In this document: positions 38,401-48,328 of the stretch, piece after piece | Numbering within the stretch: the first letter of the stretch is position 1 | Layout of the letters: every line of letters starts with the position of its first letter | Assembly (NCBI GenBank): GCA_012845835.1 | Contig: JABAKD010000002.1 | Coordinates: 6,430,103-6,494,102, forward strand | Source of the DNA: Undaria pinnatifida | Taxonomy: Eukaryota > Sar > Phaeophyceae > Laminariales > Alariaceae | Direction: 5' to 3' | Length of the DNA stretch: 64,000 nt | Program-made: the position numbers and the translations under genes | Notes under the pieces: model-generated | Database searches by the model: none | What the model saw: the letters and a program-made list of their open reading frames with translations, nothing else | Told to the model about the DNA's origin: nothing

Positions 38401-38969
38401 ACGGTTATCGTTGTGTATGCTTAAAACAGTAGTAGTAGTGTCTGCAAAAGTTATGAGTCGACAACAAAATGGACAAATTGTTCTGGACGGACCATGATAC
38501 TGCAAGGCGTACCGCCCGATTTTTCGCGCAGAAACTGGAAGATCTGACCTGCCTATGTTCATTCATCATCAAGCAGAATATAGGAACAAAACTGGATCCC
38601 ACACTAAAACAAAGTCATTTGAGGGAAACAACGTATCTTACTCAAGTTTACACTCAAAAGTCTTGAAGTCCACCCCGTTTTTGAGCGGTAGACCCTGAAA
38701 GTTTGCACACGTGCTCTGCATGCCCCACCCGAGGTCTGACCTCCATTTTGCTTTGATTTTGTGTATTTTCGCCAAAAATGTTTGGGCTAAGGTGGTCCAA
38801 ATTTTCTGAAAAAAAATCTGGGAAAAAAAAAGGCGTAGTAGGCATTCGCTGAGGAATCGAGTATTTGCGTTAAAGGAATTCAATCTAAAAATTCGAACAA
38901 ATAAACCCGCCGAACAAACTTTGAAGCAAGAATTTGCCAATAACGGAATAAAATTTCATACTTATTTGA

Positions 38970-39277
38970 GGGGAGACCGTATTTGCAGGACGGGCCTGCA
39001 ACGAATTCTTGCAGGACGTGCCTCTGATTGGCCACCTGCCGCTTTTTATTGCCCGCGTTTGTTTTTGGCGAACGCCTGCCGAACGCGCGGCGAAGCCGCG
39101 CGAGGGCACTTTTACCCCCACGTACCGGTCAAACGGTCAGGGGTCGGCTTGGGGTTGGGGTTGGGGTTAGGGTTAGGGTTGGGGTTGGGTGGGGTCTGTG
39201 CTGGTACCTGGGACAAAAGTGCGCCAAAACGTCCTGCAAGAATTCGTTGCAGGCCCGTCCTGCAAACAGGGTCTCCC
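38970..39277. mobile_element. 308-bp MITE with 8-bp target duplication
   Basis: Flanked by TTATTTGA at 38962-38969 and 39278-39285. The ends are inverted: GGGGAGACC at the left, and GGGAGACCC when the right end is read in reverse. Arms 38982-39019 and 39229-39266 are perfect complements over 38 bases (ttgcaggacgggcctgcaac and onward). The 8-bp duplication suggests a hAT-like transposase in trans; the TIR start is not a typical hAT one. The centre holds a telomere-like repeat. No coding capacity. Confidence 0.82.
39147..39192. repeat. Interstitial telomere-like repeat
   Basis: Seven tandem six-base units of the types ttgggg and ttaggg, followed by ttgggtgggg. It lies inside the MITE at 38970-39277, so it probably travels with the element rather than marking a chromosome end or fusion. 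Confidence 0.75.
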
Positions 39278-39289
39278 TTATTTGATTGA

Positions 39290-39885
39290 ACGATTTTTTG
39301 GAGTGAACTTCCATCAATAACGGCCAGATCATACGATTGGCCTACCAACACCAGGCACAACGGCACAACAATCAGAGGGCGCGAGGGCACAACCCACATG
39401 GCAGCACACAACATACACGGATCGCTGTGCGCTGTGCTTAGCAGTGGTAGACACAACCCAACATTGACGCGGAGGCACCAAAGAGTAGCTGGGGATGCAT
39501 GGCGCGTACGCGCAACCTCAGGGGTAGGTGCTAGTGAGCCAGCGCTTCCGCGCTCTCTACGATGTGACCTCGTCGTCTGCTGCTGCGTGATGTCGTATTC
39601 AGTGCTGATTGTGTCAACCACCGTCGCTATCCCACAACGCTGTCGCCGAAGCCTCCACCGCCACCGCCATCCATGCAGCACGACCGCCGCCGCCGCTACT
39701 GCTGCTGCTGCTGCTGCTGCTGATGTGCGGCGGCTGTTGTGCTTCGTCTGCGGTTGGTGTCTCCGCAGGTTTTTGTTTTTGTGGTGATGATCGTGATGAT
39801 CAAACCAGGCCGAGCTGCTGTGCCGCAACTCATCTAAAGGGGCCATCGCCACCCCTACCTTCGCCCCCGCCCCCACCGCTGCTGC
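39290..39885 (-). repeat. R2 dispersed repeat, copy 2 (inverted)
   Basis: Reverse-complement homologue of 33725-34308. The minus strand is open for 254 codons from 39876, reading MAPLDELRHSSSAWFDHHDH, a poly-Ala run from the CTG tract at 39700-39722, then RTRHASPATLWCLR, CLPLLSTAHSDPC and CAAMWVVP. The frame then runs on into the MITE, where it becomes NPNPNP repeats. No known domain. The paired Cys residues are conserved in both copies. Confidence 0.7.
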
Positions 39886-40209
39886 TGCTGCTGCGGCTGC
39901 GGTGCTGCTACTGCGCTGCTGCTGCTGCTACTGCTGCTGCTGCTGCTGTGCTGCTGCGGTGCTGCTGTTTGTCTGACGGTGTTGTGCTGGGCCTGCCTCC
40001 TTTGTCGGTGTGTCTAGGTGCTACCGCACCATGTCTGACGTCAAAATTTGATGTTGCCCCACCGCTCCCCGCCTGTGATGTGGAGGCCGTGTACGCCTTT
40101 TCTGCGATTCGTTCACCGCAAACACACCCAAAGGCATGTCGGAGTGAATCTGGCCTTCTTCTATAGGACCAAGACTAACAGCATGACGGAAGAATTTTTA
40201 GTGAATTAG
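39886..40209. other. CTG-rich tract and spacer
   Basis: ctgctg-rich low-complexity DNA to about 39970, then unique sequence with no recognisable gene up to the possible inverted repeat at 40210. Confidence 0.5.
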
Positions 40210-40243
40210 AGTGTTTGCGAAAATACGTTTTTAAAAATATACT
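40210..40243. repeat. Possible left TIR of host transposon
   Basis: agtgtttgcgaaaatacgtt followed by an A/T-rich end; the reverse complement of 49064-49099 matches it with a few differences. Flanking tta on both outer sides could be a 3-bp target duplication. Confidence 0.45.
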
Positions 40244-40415
40244 TGCCTTCCGCCGAAAAAAGTAAATTGCCTTCCCACCGAGTTTTTGGTGTGTTTGCGC
40301 TAGCGGTAAACAAAATCCTGCAGGCGACTCCTCCGAATTTTAGAAGGGAAACGGGGATGTGCGCGATTGATTGTAATATACGTAAGAGTACATACAGCAG
40401 GAGCAGTGCGAGTAC

Positions 40416-40611
40416 TTTGTTATATTTTGGCTCAAGAATTGTGGAATTAATTTACGCAGTAAAATGATGCCTGTAAGGCACCCCCATGGTACAATGGGAT
40501 AACCTACTCCCAGAACTAAACATGGAAAAAACACCCTTCGGGCTAACCCGCTACGTTCACGTTTCGGCCCCGTACCGCCGAGAAAAACGGAAACCCTGGC
40601 CCCACTTTTCT
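40416..40611 (-). repeat. Split direct repeat B2
   Basis: 196 bases, distal 3' terminal repeat of the element, starting tttgttatattttggctcaa on the plus strand. It differs from B1 at two positions by eye. Confidence 0.88.
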
Positions 40612-40677
40612 GCTACTATGTTACACTCATATTATACCAAAAACCTTACTGCCCCCCCGTTAGGGTGGGACGGTGGG

Positions 40678-40902
40678 GAAAAAACGATCAAACCCGAAAT
40701 ACGAAACCGATGCTCGCTGCACCTCCCCTTGCGTCTGCGTGTTGCTCTGCAGTTCGTTTCGCTGCTCGCATGGAAGTGTCGAGCTCCCACGGCACTTTCA
40801 CCGAAAGACTTCCACTATAATACAACCCCTCTCCCCTTCCACATTCTTGCCTCCTCAAATTGCACAAACTTCATATTCGAAAGGAATTTGAATATATTAA
40901 TT
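40678..40902 (-). repeat. Split direct repeat A2
   Basis: 225 bases, internal copy of A1. It overlaps B1 by two bases, giving the fused B1-A2 junction that serves as circularisation template in current models for DIRS/Ngaro replication. Confidence 0.88.
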
Positions 40903-41096
40903 TGTTATATTTTGGCTCAAGAATTGTGGAATTAATTTACGCAGTAAAATGATGCCTGTAAGGCACCCCCATGGTACAATGGGATAACCTACTCCCAGAA
41001 CTAAACATAGAAAAAACACCCTTCGGGCTAACCCGCTACGTTTACGTTTCGGCCCCGTACCGCCGAGAAAAACGGAAACCCTGGCCCCACTTTTCT
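40901..41096 (-). repeat. Split direct repeat B1
   Basis: 196-base inner copy of B2, directly after the recombinase gene on the minus strand and contiguous with A2. Confidence 0.88.
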
Positions 41097-41165
41097 CCAT
41101 TGGGCAAGCCCGAATATCTCTGAACGAATATCTCTGAAACTTATCTTGTTAATTCTCTTCCCGCC

Positions 41166-42293
41166 TTACCTTGTTAGAGCTTCTGACACAAAGTCTGCCC
41201 CCTCCCCTCCCGCTCTTACGTAAACCATGAACGCCAGAGACTTCCACCTCCCCGCTCTTTGGATCTGAATGTCCGAAGCACCTTGTGCCGCCAACTGCGT
41301 AGCCCCACCAATCCTACCTGAGTGTAAGGCGTACTGCATCGGGTCTCTCCCCAAACTACTGACCATCCGCCTCAAGGCCTTCGTCGCTACCGCACGCGAG
41401 ATAACCTTCCACCCGCTTGCCGTGCGTGTCTGCATGAGTGGTGCTGACCCGCTCAATTCGGGGTGAAGGTCTAGCAGGTCCAGAATTATTTCCAGGGCCC
41501 CGTAACCACTCACACCCCTCGTCGCTTGATCCTTCCCTACCGTTACGCTCGTCCTGGTAACCGTTGCTCCCAACCTCTTGTTGTCTGACTTGGACGCGCG
41601 GAACGTCACTTCTACTCTGTCCGCTATGCGCCTGTCATCCCACGCCAGTTGCGACGCTCCCGCAAAAAAAACCAAGTCCCTTCTCGTCAGACAAAAGTCC
41701 GGGTGTACCAGGCCATTACCAAACGCCCAAATTTCCGAGGCTCTGCACAATAGATGAAACGACAAAGCGAGACCGCACCACACTACCCACCCTTCGGTCT
41801 CTACACCGGCCACGCACCCCCTCCCCTTGGTTAGCAGTTCCCACGACAGAGGTTTCCTTACCTTGGGGCGTACCTCCGACTTACCGTGTGCTCTGTCGAT
41901 TCCTTTCCCTACTGCTGTCACCATGCAGTGTGAAGTGGGCAATTCCCAACCCTCAAACATTCTGTGAAAATACTTGATCGCTGCTAGGTAACCCCGAATC
42001 GTCTGACTCTGGTTTTTGAAGCTAAAGCAGCGCAACGCCATGAATTTCGTCAGCTCTGTAACTGCCGCATCGACTCCGTCTCTTTCTAACAGCCACGCCC
42101 CCTTCCCTTCCATCGCCCTGAGACGGCACCACGTTTTCCATTGAGACCAGTACACCTTTTGCGTGCTTCCCCCCACCGAGGCCAACGCTAGGGTCTCCAC
42201 CAGTCTTTTCGCCTCGTCCTCATTCCCTCCCTCTCCCGCGTATGATCCTGCTCGGAGGGGTTTGAGCAAGTGTTCATGATTCTGCTGTTCGTG
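41166..42293 (-). CDS. Tyrosine recombinase of Ngaro element
   Basis: Open from just after TGA at 42296-42294 to 41166; 367 residues counted from the TTG at 42269. It mediates integration of the circular DNA intermediate. The N-terminal core-binding-type segment reads QKVYWSQWKTWCRLRA. The catalytic domain shows Arg in LLCRASEIW (about residue 175), the H-x-x-R box HSGRIGG (about 314-317) and the nucleophile Tyr in FMVYVR (about 349). The first ATG is residue 53, after the start of the core-binding segment, so translation probably begins at a non-ATG codon or by a +1 shift from the preceding RT frame, which overlaps this frame at 42293-42274. The domain appears intact. Confidence 0.9.
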   Translation of the reverse strand, partial: HEQQNHEHLLKPLRAGSYAGEGGNEDEAKRLVETLALASVGGSTQKVYWSQWKTWCRLRAMEGKGAWLLERDGVDAAVTELTKFMALRCFSFKNQSQTIRGYLAAIKYFHRMFEGWELPTSHCMVTAVGKGIDRAHGKSEVRPKVRKPLSWELLTKGRGCVAGVETEGWVVWCGLALSFHLLCRASEIWAFGNGLVHPDFCLTRRDLVFFAGASQLAWDDRRIADRVEVTFRASKSDNKRLGATVTRTSVTVGKDQATRGVSGYGALEIILDLLDLHPELSGSAPLMQTRTASGWKVISRAVATKALRRMVSSLGRDPMQYALHSGRIGGATQLAAQGASDIQIQRAGRWKSLAFMVYVRAGGEGADFVSEALTR

Positions 42294-45200
42294 TCATCGC
42301 ATCCCATACATCGTCATCCATGTACTCTGTGGGATAATTGGGCTGTAGAATTGTCTCGAAAAATCCGCACCCGCTCTGACCTATACTTTGCTCTCTCCAT
42401 TCCCCGTGTACGAGGGGCTGCAGGTTGCGCGCGATCTGTTCTTTTGGCCATCTTGAAATTCCGTCAGCCACCACATTCTGCACACCGGGAATATGTTTTG
42501 CGTCATGGGTCTAACCGCTCGTGATTTCCAGTCTACCCAGTAATCTCATGGCTAGGGCCGCACGTCTGTTACGTGATCCTCCACATCTGTTAATCCACGA
42601 CACTGCTGCCACGTTGTCTCCTCTCAACAGTACTGGATCTCCTGGCGTTTTCGGCCTATCGTTCAAAAGGACTTGTGTCACGTACGCTGTCATTACCATG
42701 CCACACAGTTCGAGCAAGTTGATCGTTATTGCGTCCTCGCCCTTTGTCGCCACCTGTTTTCGCAGAAGCTCGGACAGCCGGTGGTTCAGATCGTATCTCC
42801 TATACACCTGGAGCTCTGGGCAAAACCCCCCGACTGCAGTAAAGCTTGCGTCTGAGTAGTATCGTCGTAAGGCCGTTCGTTGTACGTGTGCGTAAAAAGG
42901 TGCTCCAAGCGACTCCCCGGCGTTAACCAAGTTGTGGTCGATTGCCCACTTCCAGAAGGCAATATCATTGTGAAACTCCCAGCCCAGTTTAACTACTCTC
43001 CGCGTCCGTTTTTTCGACTTAGCTATTTTGTGAAGATCGGTCAAACGTAAAAGCTGCCAGACAAAATATCTTCCCGCTCTGACTACATACGTGAGGTTCC
43101 ATAATTTCCCGGCCATGCTGAGAACGGCCTGCGCGCCTGCATGCGTTTTGCTACTAGGCCACTCAAGTTCTAGGAGTAGTCTAATCGCTTCTATCCTTTC
43201 CTTAGTGACCGAGATTCGCATGGTGTGGGTGTTGATGGTAAAACCGAGAGCATCTACAGTTGAATTCCAATTCGTGCTCTTCTTCGGGGCAAGAATTGGA
43301 GTTTCACCTTTTTCGCCTGGTCCAAATAATCTTACGTTATCTGAAGCGAGAGAAGCCGACGCTATGAGGGCTGTCTGATCTGAAGCGTTGAGCTGCACGC
43401 TGGCCATAATAAAATCATCAACGTACACGGACGTTAAAAACGGTTCGCTTGGCCCGCCCCTTTTCGGGGCGTTAACTCTTACTCCGGTCGGAATCCGGGT
43501 TGGACTTCCGTTCTCCCACGGCTTCACGATTTTGACGTGCGACATCATGGCCTTTCCTTCTGGTAGGATAACGGCGCTATTTACCGTAGTGTTACAGTGG
43601 GCGTGTTCGATCGCTGCGGCCATGAGGCCCCAGTACCCTGGCGAGGCTGCCCATCCAAAGGTGAGTCTGAAATCCGATACCAACACATCGTCTACCACGT
43701 AACAAAAGTTCTGTGCCTGGTGCGGTGCAATTCTAACATTCCTGAAAGCGTCAGTTACGTCTGCCTTTGCCAACAGTATACGACGGTTGGGGAACCTTAT
43801 TCGAAGGTCTGTTAGAGCCTTTAGAAGTGCGGGGAGGGCGTCACCACAGAGACATTTTGGTACCTCTTCAGTTTGTGTGTCTCTGTTCAGTCCCCCCTTC
43901 TCCCCCCTGGCCGCTCCGGCCTCAAACGAGTAGTCGTTAATGATTCTGACCTTGTGTGTGACCACCGCCCCCAGAGGTGCCACCCGCAGCCCTTTTAAAG
44001 AGGCAGCGGATTCTCTTTCAAACACGAGCACTCGATTTCGTCTAATATCTTCATACAGTTTTTTCCAAACTAGGTCCATGTGTTCTGCCACGGTGCTGTG
44101 ATTTCCATACTGCATTGCTCTGGTTGGGTCGAGGTCCGTGACCGATGTTTTTACCGGGACGCCATTCTTGATAATGTCTACGAGCTCCGTTATTGCTGGG
44201 AAGCCCTTAATAAGCCCAAAATAGTGTTCCACTTGGCTGAGAGAGAAAGGAGGTGACACCAAGGTGCCTCCGATTCCAACAGCCACGTCTCCCACACTAC
44301 CATCGCGTACATGTAACAGCTCTGTGCCTATTTCTGCCATCTCTCGAATGACTCGTTTCGTTCTAGCAAGGTCGCGGTTTTCGGCGGCCATCGACACCTT
44401 CGTTTGATTCCATCTTCCGTTCAGCTCAGCGATTTTTGCTTTTCTGATGTTGCCATTGTTGGTTACATTGCATGTCTGAACTTGAGTGTAGTACGATTCT
44501 TTTCCATCTAAAGGGGCTACTTGTCGCCCCGACTCGGGTACATATTTTTCTTTCGCGTACTCGCTTAAGTTGGTTGCCTTTGAGGACTCTCGCCAGCCTT
44601 GCGCCGAGTGGACACGACCCACGTCAGGCAACTGGCCATGACTCTGGACTTTATTTTCCGCCCGGGACTCATGATCCGGCAACTGTTCGTGACCATGCCG
44701 CCCCTGCGGTGCTTTTGAGTACTCTCGCAAGCCTTGCGCCGACTGGGCACGACCAAGGCCAGGCAACTGGCCATGACCTTGGAAACGCTGTCTAGATTTA
44801 CTGCTATCCTGTTCCGACTCGGAACGATCAAAGGCAGGCAACTGGCCATGCCCACAGTAAATCTGTCTTGCGTTATTAGTTTTAGACAGTCCCAACTGGG
44901 GACCATCACGGACAGGCGACTGGCCATGCCCACAGTAATTATGGACCGTGTGACTGATTTTTTTTTTTTCGAAACTACCAGGGTTCGGCAACTCACCTTT
45001 CTCCTGGCCACGCAGTGTGACCCTACCGCCACTCTGTTCCGGCTCGTTACCAACCGAGTCCGGCAACTGACAACCATCATTTCTAGCATTGCTACGTTTC
45101 TTACCGCTATGCTCACGACCAACGTCAGGCAACTGGCCATGACTCTGGACTTTATTTTCCGCCCGGGACTCATGATCCGGCAACTGTTCGTGACCATGCC

Positions 45201-45804
45201 GCCCCTGCGGTGCTTTTGAGTACTCTCGCAAGCCTTGCGCCGACTGGGCACGACCAAGGCCAGGCAACTGGCCATGACCTTGGTAACGCTGTCTAGATTT
45301 ACTGCTATCCTGTTCCGACTCGGAACGATCAAAGGCAGGCAACTGGCCATGCCCACAGTAAATCTGTCTTGCGTTATTGGTTTTAGACAGTCCCAACTGG
45401 GGACCATCACGGACAGGCGACTGGCCATGCCCACAGTAATTATGCACCGTGTGACTGAATTTTGTTTTTTCGAAACTACCAGGGTTCGGCAACTCACCTT
45501 TCTCCTGGCCACGCTGTGTGACCCTACCGCCACTCTGTTCCGGCTCGTTACCAACCGAGTCCGGCAACTGACAACCATCATTTTTAGCGTTGCTACGTTT
45601 CTTACCGCTATGCTGGTCAGTAAAAGTTGTCCTACTGTCAAGAACCCACTCGGCACATTTACGGCCACACGACTCACCCACGAACACCGCTTGCGACACC
45701 GATCCCGGTTGGGGCGCGCCAGTCAGTCCCACCGACTTACTGGTGTCCACGAACGGCGAAACTCCACCCTCCGCATTGCGCCACTTGCCGTCCGGCCCCG
45801 CCAT
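42274..45804 (-). CDS. Reverse transcriptase/RNase H ORF, TAG-interrupted
   Basis: Starts at ATG 45804, 18 bases after the gag stop. The open part runs 1,097 codons to TAG at 42513-42511; the same frame then continues 78 codons to TGA at 42274. Residues about 60-400 are a repeat region built around GHGQLP, including a 167-codon tandem duplication. Reverse transcriptase follows, with LLAKADVTDAF (about 676) and YVDDF (about 793). RNase H has YYSDAS (about 981), NLLEL (about 1030) and RGDN (about 1062). The closing HIPGVQNVVADGISRW, with the last catalytic Asp, lies beyond the TAG. The stop therefore either disables RNase H or needs readthrough; its context (TAG ACC) is not a known readthrough signal. 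Confidence 0.9.
44610..45612 (-). repeat. 501-bp in-frame tandem duplication in RT ORF
   Basis: Two near-identical units; for example actctggactttattttccg begins at 44641 and again at 45142, a period of 501 bases or 167 codons. Each unit contains seven short GHGQLP-like repeats (CGHGQLPAF, GHGQLPGLG, HGHEQLPDH, SHGQLPDVG, GCQLPDS, KGELPNPG, CGHGQSPV). The reading frame is preserved. Confidence 0.9.
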
Positions 45805-45822
45805 CAGGCGAGGCCCGCCCTG

Positions 45823-45950
45823 TCAATTACGACCACCTCTCCCCGCCCCGGGTCCCTGCCTGCCCTGAGCTCCGCCACCTCTCCCCTGGTTCTGCCCGTG
45901 CGAGAAGCTGAACCTCGCGACGGCCGCCGGAGGCTGCTGCTGTTGCTGAG

Positions 45951-46002
<52 letters not shown>

Positions 46003-47739
46003 CAGCTGCTGTTGCTGCTGCAGCTGCTGTGGCTGCTGCTGGTGCTGCTGCTGCTGGTACCTCGGCGGCGGCGGCGGCGGTGGCGGGCAGGGCAATCCCG
46101 GGGCCCCCGTACCGTCCTGAACGAACGGGCCATGCGAGTATTGACAGTTGGTTCTGTTGCACTGTTGCCTCCGCCACGCGAAATGGCAAGTCCCTTCCGG
46201 CGTCCGCATCTGCTGCAGGCCCGAAACAAAAGGCCAACCCGCCCGCGGTCCCCCGTCCGTACGCGGCCGCGTGGCTGGTGGGAGAATCCCTCCTGTGTTC
46301 GCCTTTCTCTTGACCGGTTTTGCTGCCGCCGTCGAGCCACCCAGCCTGGGCACTTCCAGCGATGTGTCCATCCGACCCAGCAAACTGCAACTTCCCCGCG
46401 ATGTCAGTTCGCGGAGCATCGTGAAGGCTGGGGCATTTATCCCGGCGCACTCCCCTTCCGGCGGGGCGGAGTTGGGAAAGGCAGTCTTCACCGGCACCGC
46501 GGCGTCTAAAACCAGTCCGAAAAAGTCATTGATGTCTCTGTTGGCCGCGAAAATCACTCGCTCGCGAACTTGCTGCTGCCTTGGCAGTAGTGTGTTGTAA
46601 TGCGTGTTCATGTACGCGGTGAGAGTCTTGGACATTTTCTGCCATTCCTCGATCAGCAAGTCTCGCCTGCCCTGCGACACGCCCCCTGCGGACTCCGCTG
46701 CTCCCTGTTGGGTCACTTTCACCAGAACTTCGACGAACGTTTGGAAGTGCACCTCTGCGGCTCGGGGCACTGCCGCGGTTCCCGGCTCGACCGGAGGTAA
46801 AAACGCGTCTATGTCGATGTTTGCTATCGGGGGAGTAATCATGTCGATGAGTCGCTTGTTAGGGTCGACGATGAACCTGAGCACATGAGACAAATCGCTA
46901 GACGACAATGGCAGCACAAACAGACCACCTCGGAGCACAAACATCGCCGCTGCTCCTGCTTCCTGCCACATCCTGATTTTTCGCTTGGTGGAGTCCGCCG
47001 AGATGGTACGGGCTTCTACACTGCTGGCGTGCTCCATGCTCCCAAATTGGCCGCCCACGCCACCCCACGGTGGCTGCAACGGAGGCCCTCCCTCCTGCCA
47101 CCATCCTGGGAACTGCATGCCCAGAGGGTGTGGAGCTTGTGCGTAAGGCGGTTGTTGCATGACGTGCTGCTGCTGCCCGGCGACTACCTGCTGGGGGTGT
47201 TGTCCTGCCAGCTGCGGTGGCTGTTGTGGTAACTGCGGCTCGATCTGCTGAGGCTGCTGTGCTGCGGGCTGCTGCTGTGCTGCGGGCTCAGCCGGGGGTG
47301 CTGGTTGGAGGTGTTGCTGCTGCTGGAGTTGCTGCTGTACTGCGGGCCCACCCGGGGGTGCTGCTAGGTGTTGTTGCTGTTGCGGAACGAGAGGTGCCTG
47401 CTGCTGCTGTTGCGGCTGTTGTGCTGGTTGCTGCTGCGCTGGCTGTTGTTGCAAGACTTTTGTGAGCAGCAAAACGGCTTCCAGCAGCTGCTCAGCTGGC
47501 GTCTGCCTGCTGCCGCTGCTTCCTAGCGGCTCGTCGACTCGAGCTACGCCGCTGCCGGAGCCCGTGCCCGAGCCTGCTCCGGGATCCTCTCCCTCGGTGC
47601 TGACGGTGCCCTCTCCGTCTTTCTCCTCTTCGCCTCCCCTTCCCTCGCTGTTGCTGGCCCTTGCTTCTTCGCGGTTGCGGCCTGTGTCGTCCTCATTCGC
47701 CGCAAATAAGCGAGCCCGTCGCTTGCCTGCGTTGCTCAT
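45823..47739 (-). CDS. Gag-like protein of Ngaro element
   Basis: Frame on the minus strand; the first ATG (MSNAGKRRARLF) is at 47739, ten bases inside A1, giving 638 residues. The frame is open upstream to 47793, but only from a GTG within A1. The N-terminal third is acidic then Gln/Pro-rich (about residues 90-205). The middle is helical, with no recognised domain. A CCCH zinc finger, C-x8-C-x4-C-x3-H (CHFAWRRQQCNRTNCQYSH), lies at about residues 517-536, then a poly-Pro and poly-Gln run and a Gly/Arg tail (GGGAQGRQGPGAGRGGRN). Zinc finger plus Arg/Gly tail fit a nucleic-acid-binding coat protein. Known Gag proteins usually have CCHC knuckles, so the CCCH type is notable. Confidence 0.78.
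45905..46060 (-). repeat. Poly-Gln (CTG/CAA) tract in gag
   Basis: ctgctg and ttgctg words on the plus strand encode a Gln run of about 45 residues, broken by Pro and Leu, near the C terminus of the Gag-like protein. Such tracts are length-unstable. Confidence 0.8.
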
Positions 47740-47748
47740 CTTGCCCGC

Positions 47749-47973
47749 GAAAAAACGATCAAACTCGAAATACGAAACCGATGCTCGCTGCACCTCCCCT
47801 TGCGTCTGCGTGTTGCTCTGCAGTTCGTTTCGCTGCTCGCATGGAAGTGTCGAGCTCCCACGGCACTTTCACCGAAAGCCTTCCACTATAATACAACCCC
47901 TCTCCCCTTCCACATTCTTGCCTCCTCAAATTGCACAAACTCCATATTCGAAATGAATTTGAACATATTAATT
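47749..47973 (-). repeat. Split direct repeat A1 (5' end)
   Basis: 225 bases at the 5' end of the element on the minus strand. It likely contains the promoter; the gag ATG follows ten bases later. Five differences from A2 by eye. Confidence 0.88.
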
Positions 47974-48290
47974 GTAGTATTATACGATATACGAGTACTC
48001 GCTGTACGTACTCCAGTCTCGAGCCTCTCGTTCTAGGTGCAGCATACCTGGTACACGGTATAATACATGCAAGCACCCAACAGACTACAAATCAAAGGTA
48101 TGGGGGTCTGTCTATACGTACAGCAGCAGCAGTACGAGTTACTGCTGTATAGTACTATACGATACGAGTACTCGTTGTACGTACTCCAGTCTCGAGCCTC
48201 TCGTTTCAGGTGCAGCAGTACCTGGAACACGGTACATGCAAGCACCCAACAGACTACAAATCAGAGGTATGGCGGTCTGTCTCGCGCGTA
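47974..48290. repeat. Tandem repeat at the insertion target
   Basis: Two units, about 47974-48147 and 48148-48290, share agtactcg.tgtacgtactcc, agtctcgagcctctcgtt and aagcacccaacagactacaa. The retroelement is inserted at the start of the first unit; its left flank (40381-40415, catacagcaggagcagtgcg) matches the unit junction near 48112-48140. Confidence 0.8.
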
Positions 48291-48328
48291 AAATCTCCTT
48301 GTGAGCAGGGACTACCTAATTACACGTG

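Larger units (their letters stand above)
40416..47973 (-). mobile_element. Ngaro/DIRS-type YR retrotransposon
   Basis: About 7.56 kb on the minus strand, order A1 (47973-47749), gag, RT/RNase H, tyrosine recombinase, B1 (41096-40901), A2 (40902-40678), B2 (40611-40416). This split direct-repeat layout with a tyrosine recombinase and no LTRs or integrase is that of Ngaro-group elements. A1/A2 differ at 5 of 225 positions and B1/B2 at 2 of 196 by eye, so the insertion is recent. No target duplication is seen, as expected for recombinase-mediated insertion. An unoccupied relative of the target lies in the tandem repeat at 48110-48165. The B2-A2 gap of 66 bases is unusual. No methyltransferase domain was seen, which argues against DIRS1 proper. 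Confidence 0.9.

Noticed and set aside
39147..39192. Chromosome end or fusion point
   Set aside because: The telomere-like units lie wholly inside a MITE with intact target duplications.
44565..45677. 370-codon minus-strand frame inside the RT gene
   Set aside because: It is an alternative-frame shadow of the 501-bp duplicated region, with MASCL/VSCRT repeats and no domain.
44472..46509. Long plus-strand frames opposite the RT and gag genes (up to 424 codons)
   Set aside because: They are antisense shadows of the repeat-rich retroelement genes; the minus strand carries RT, RNase H and zinc-finger motifs.
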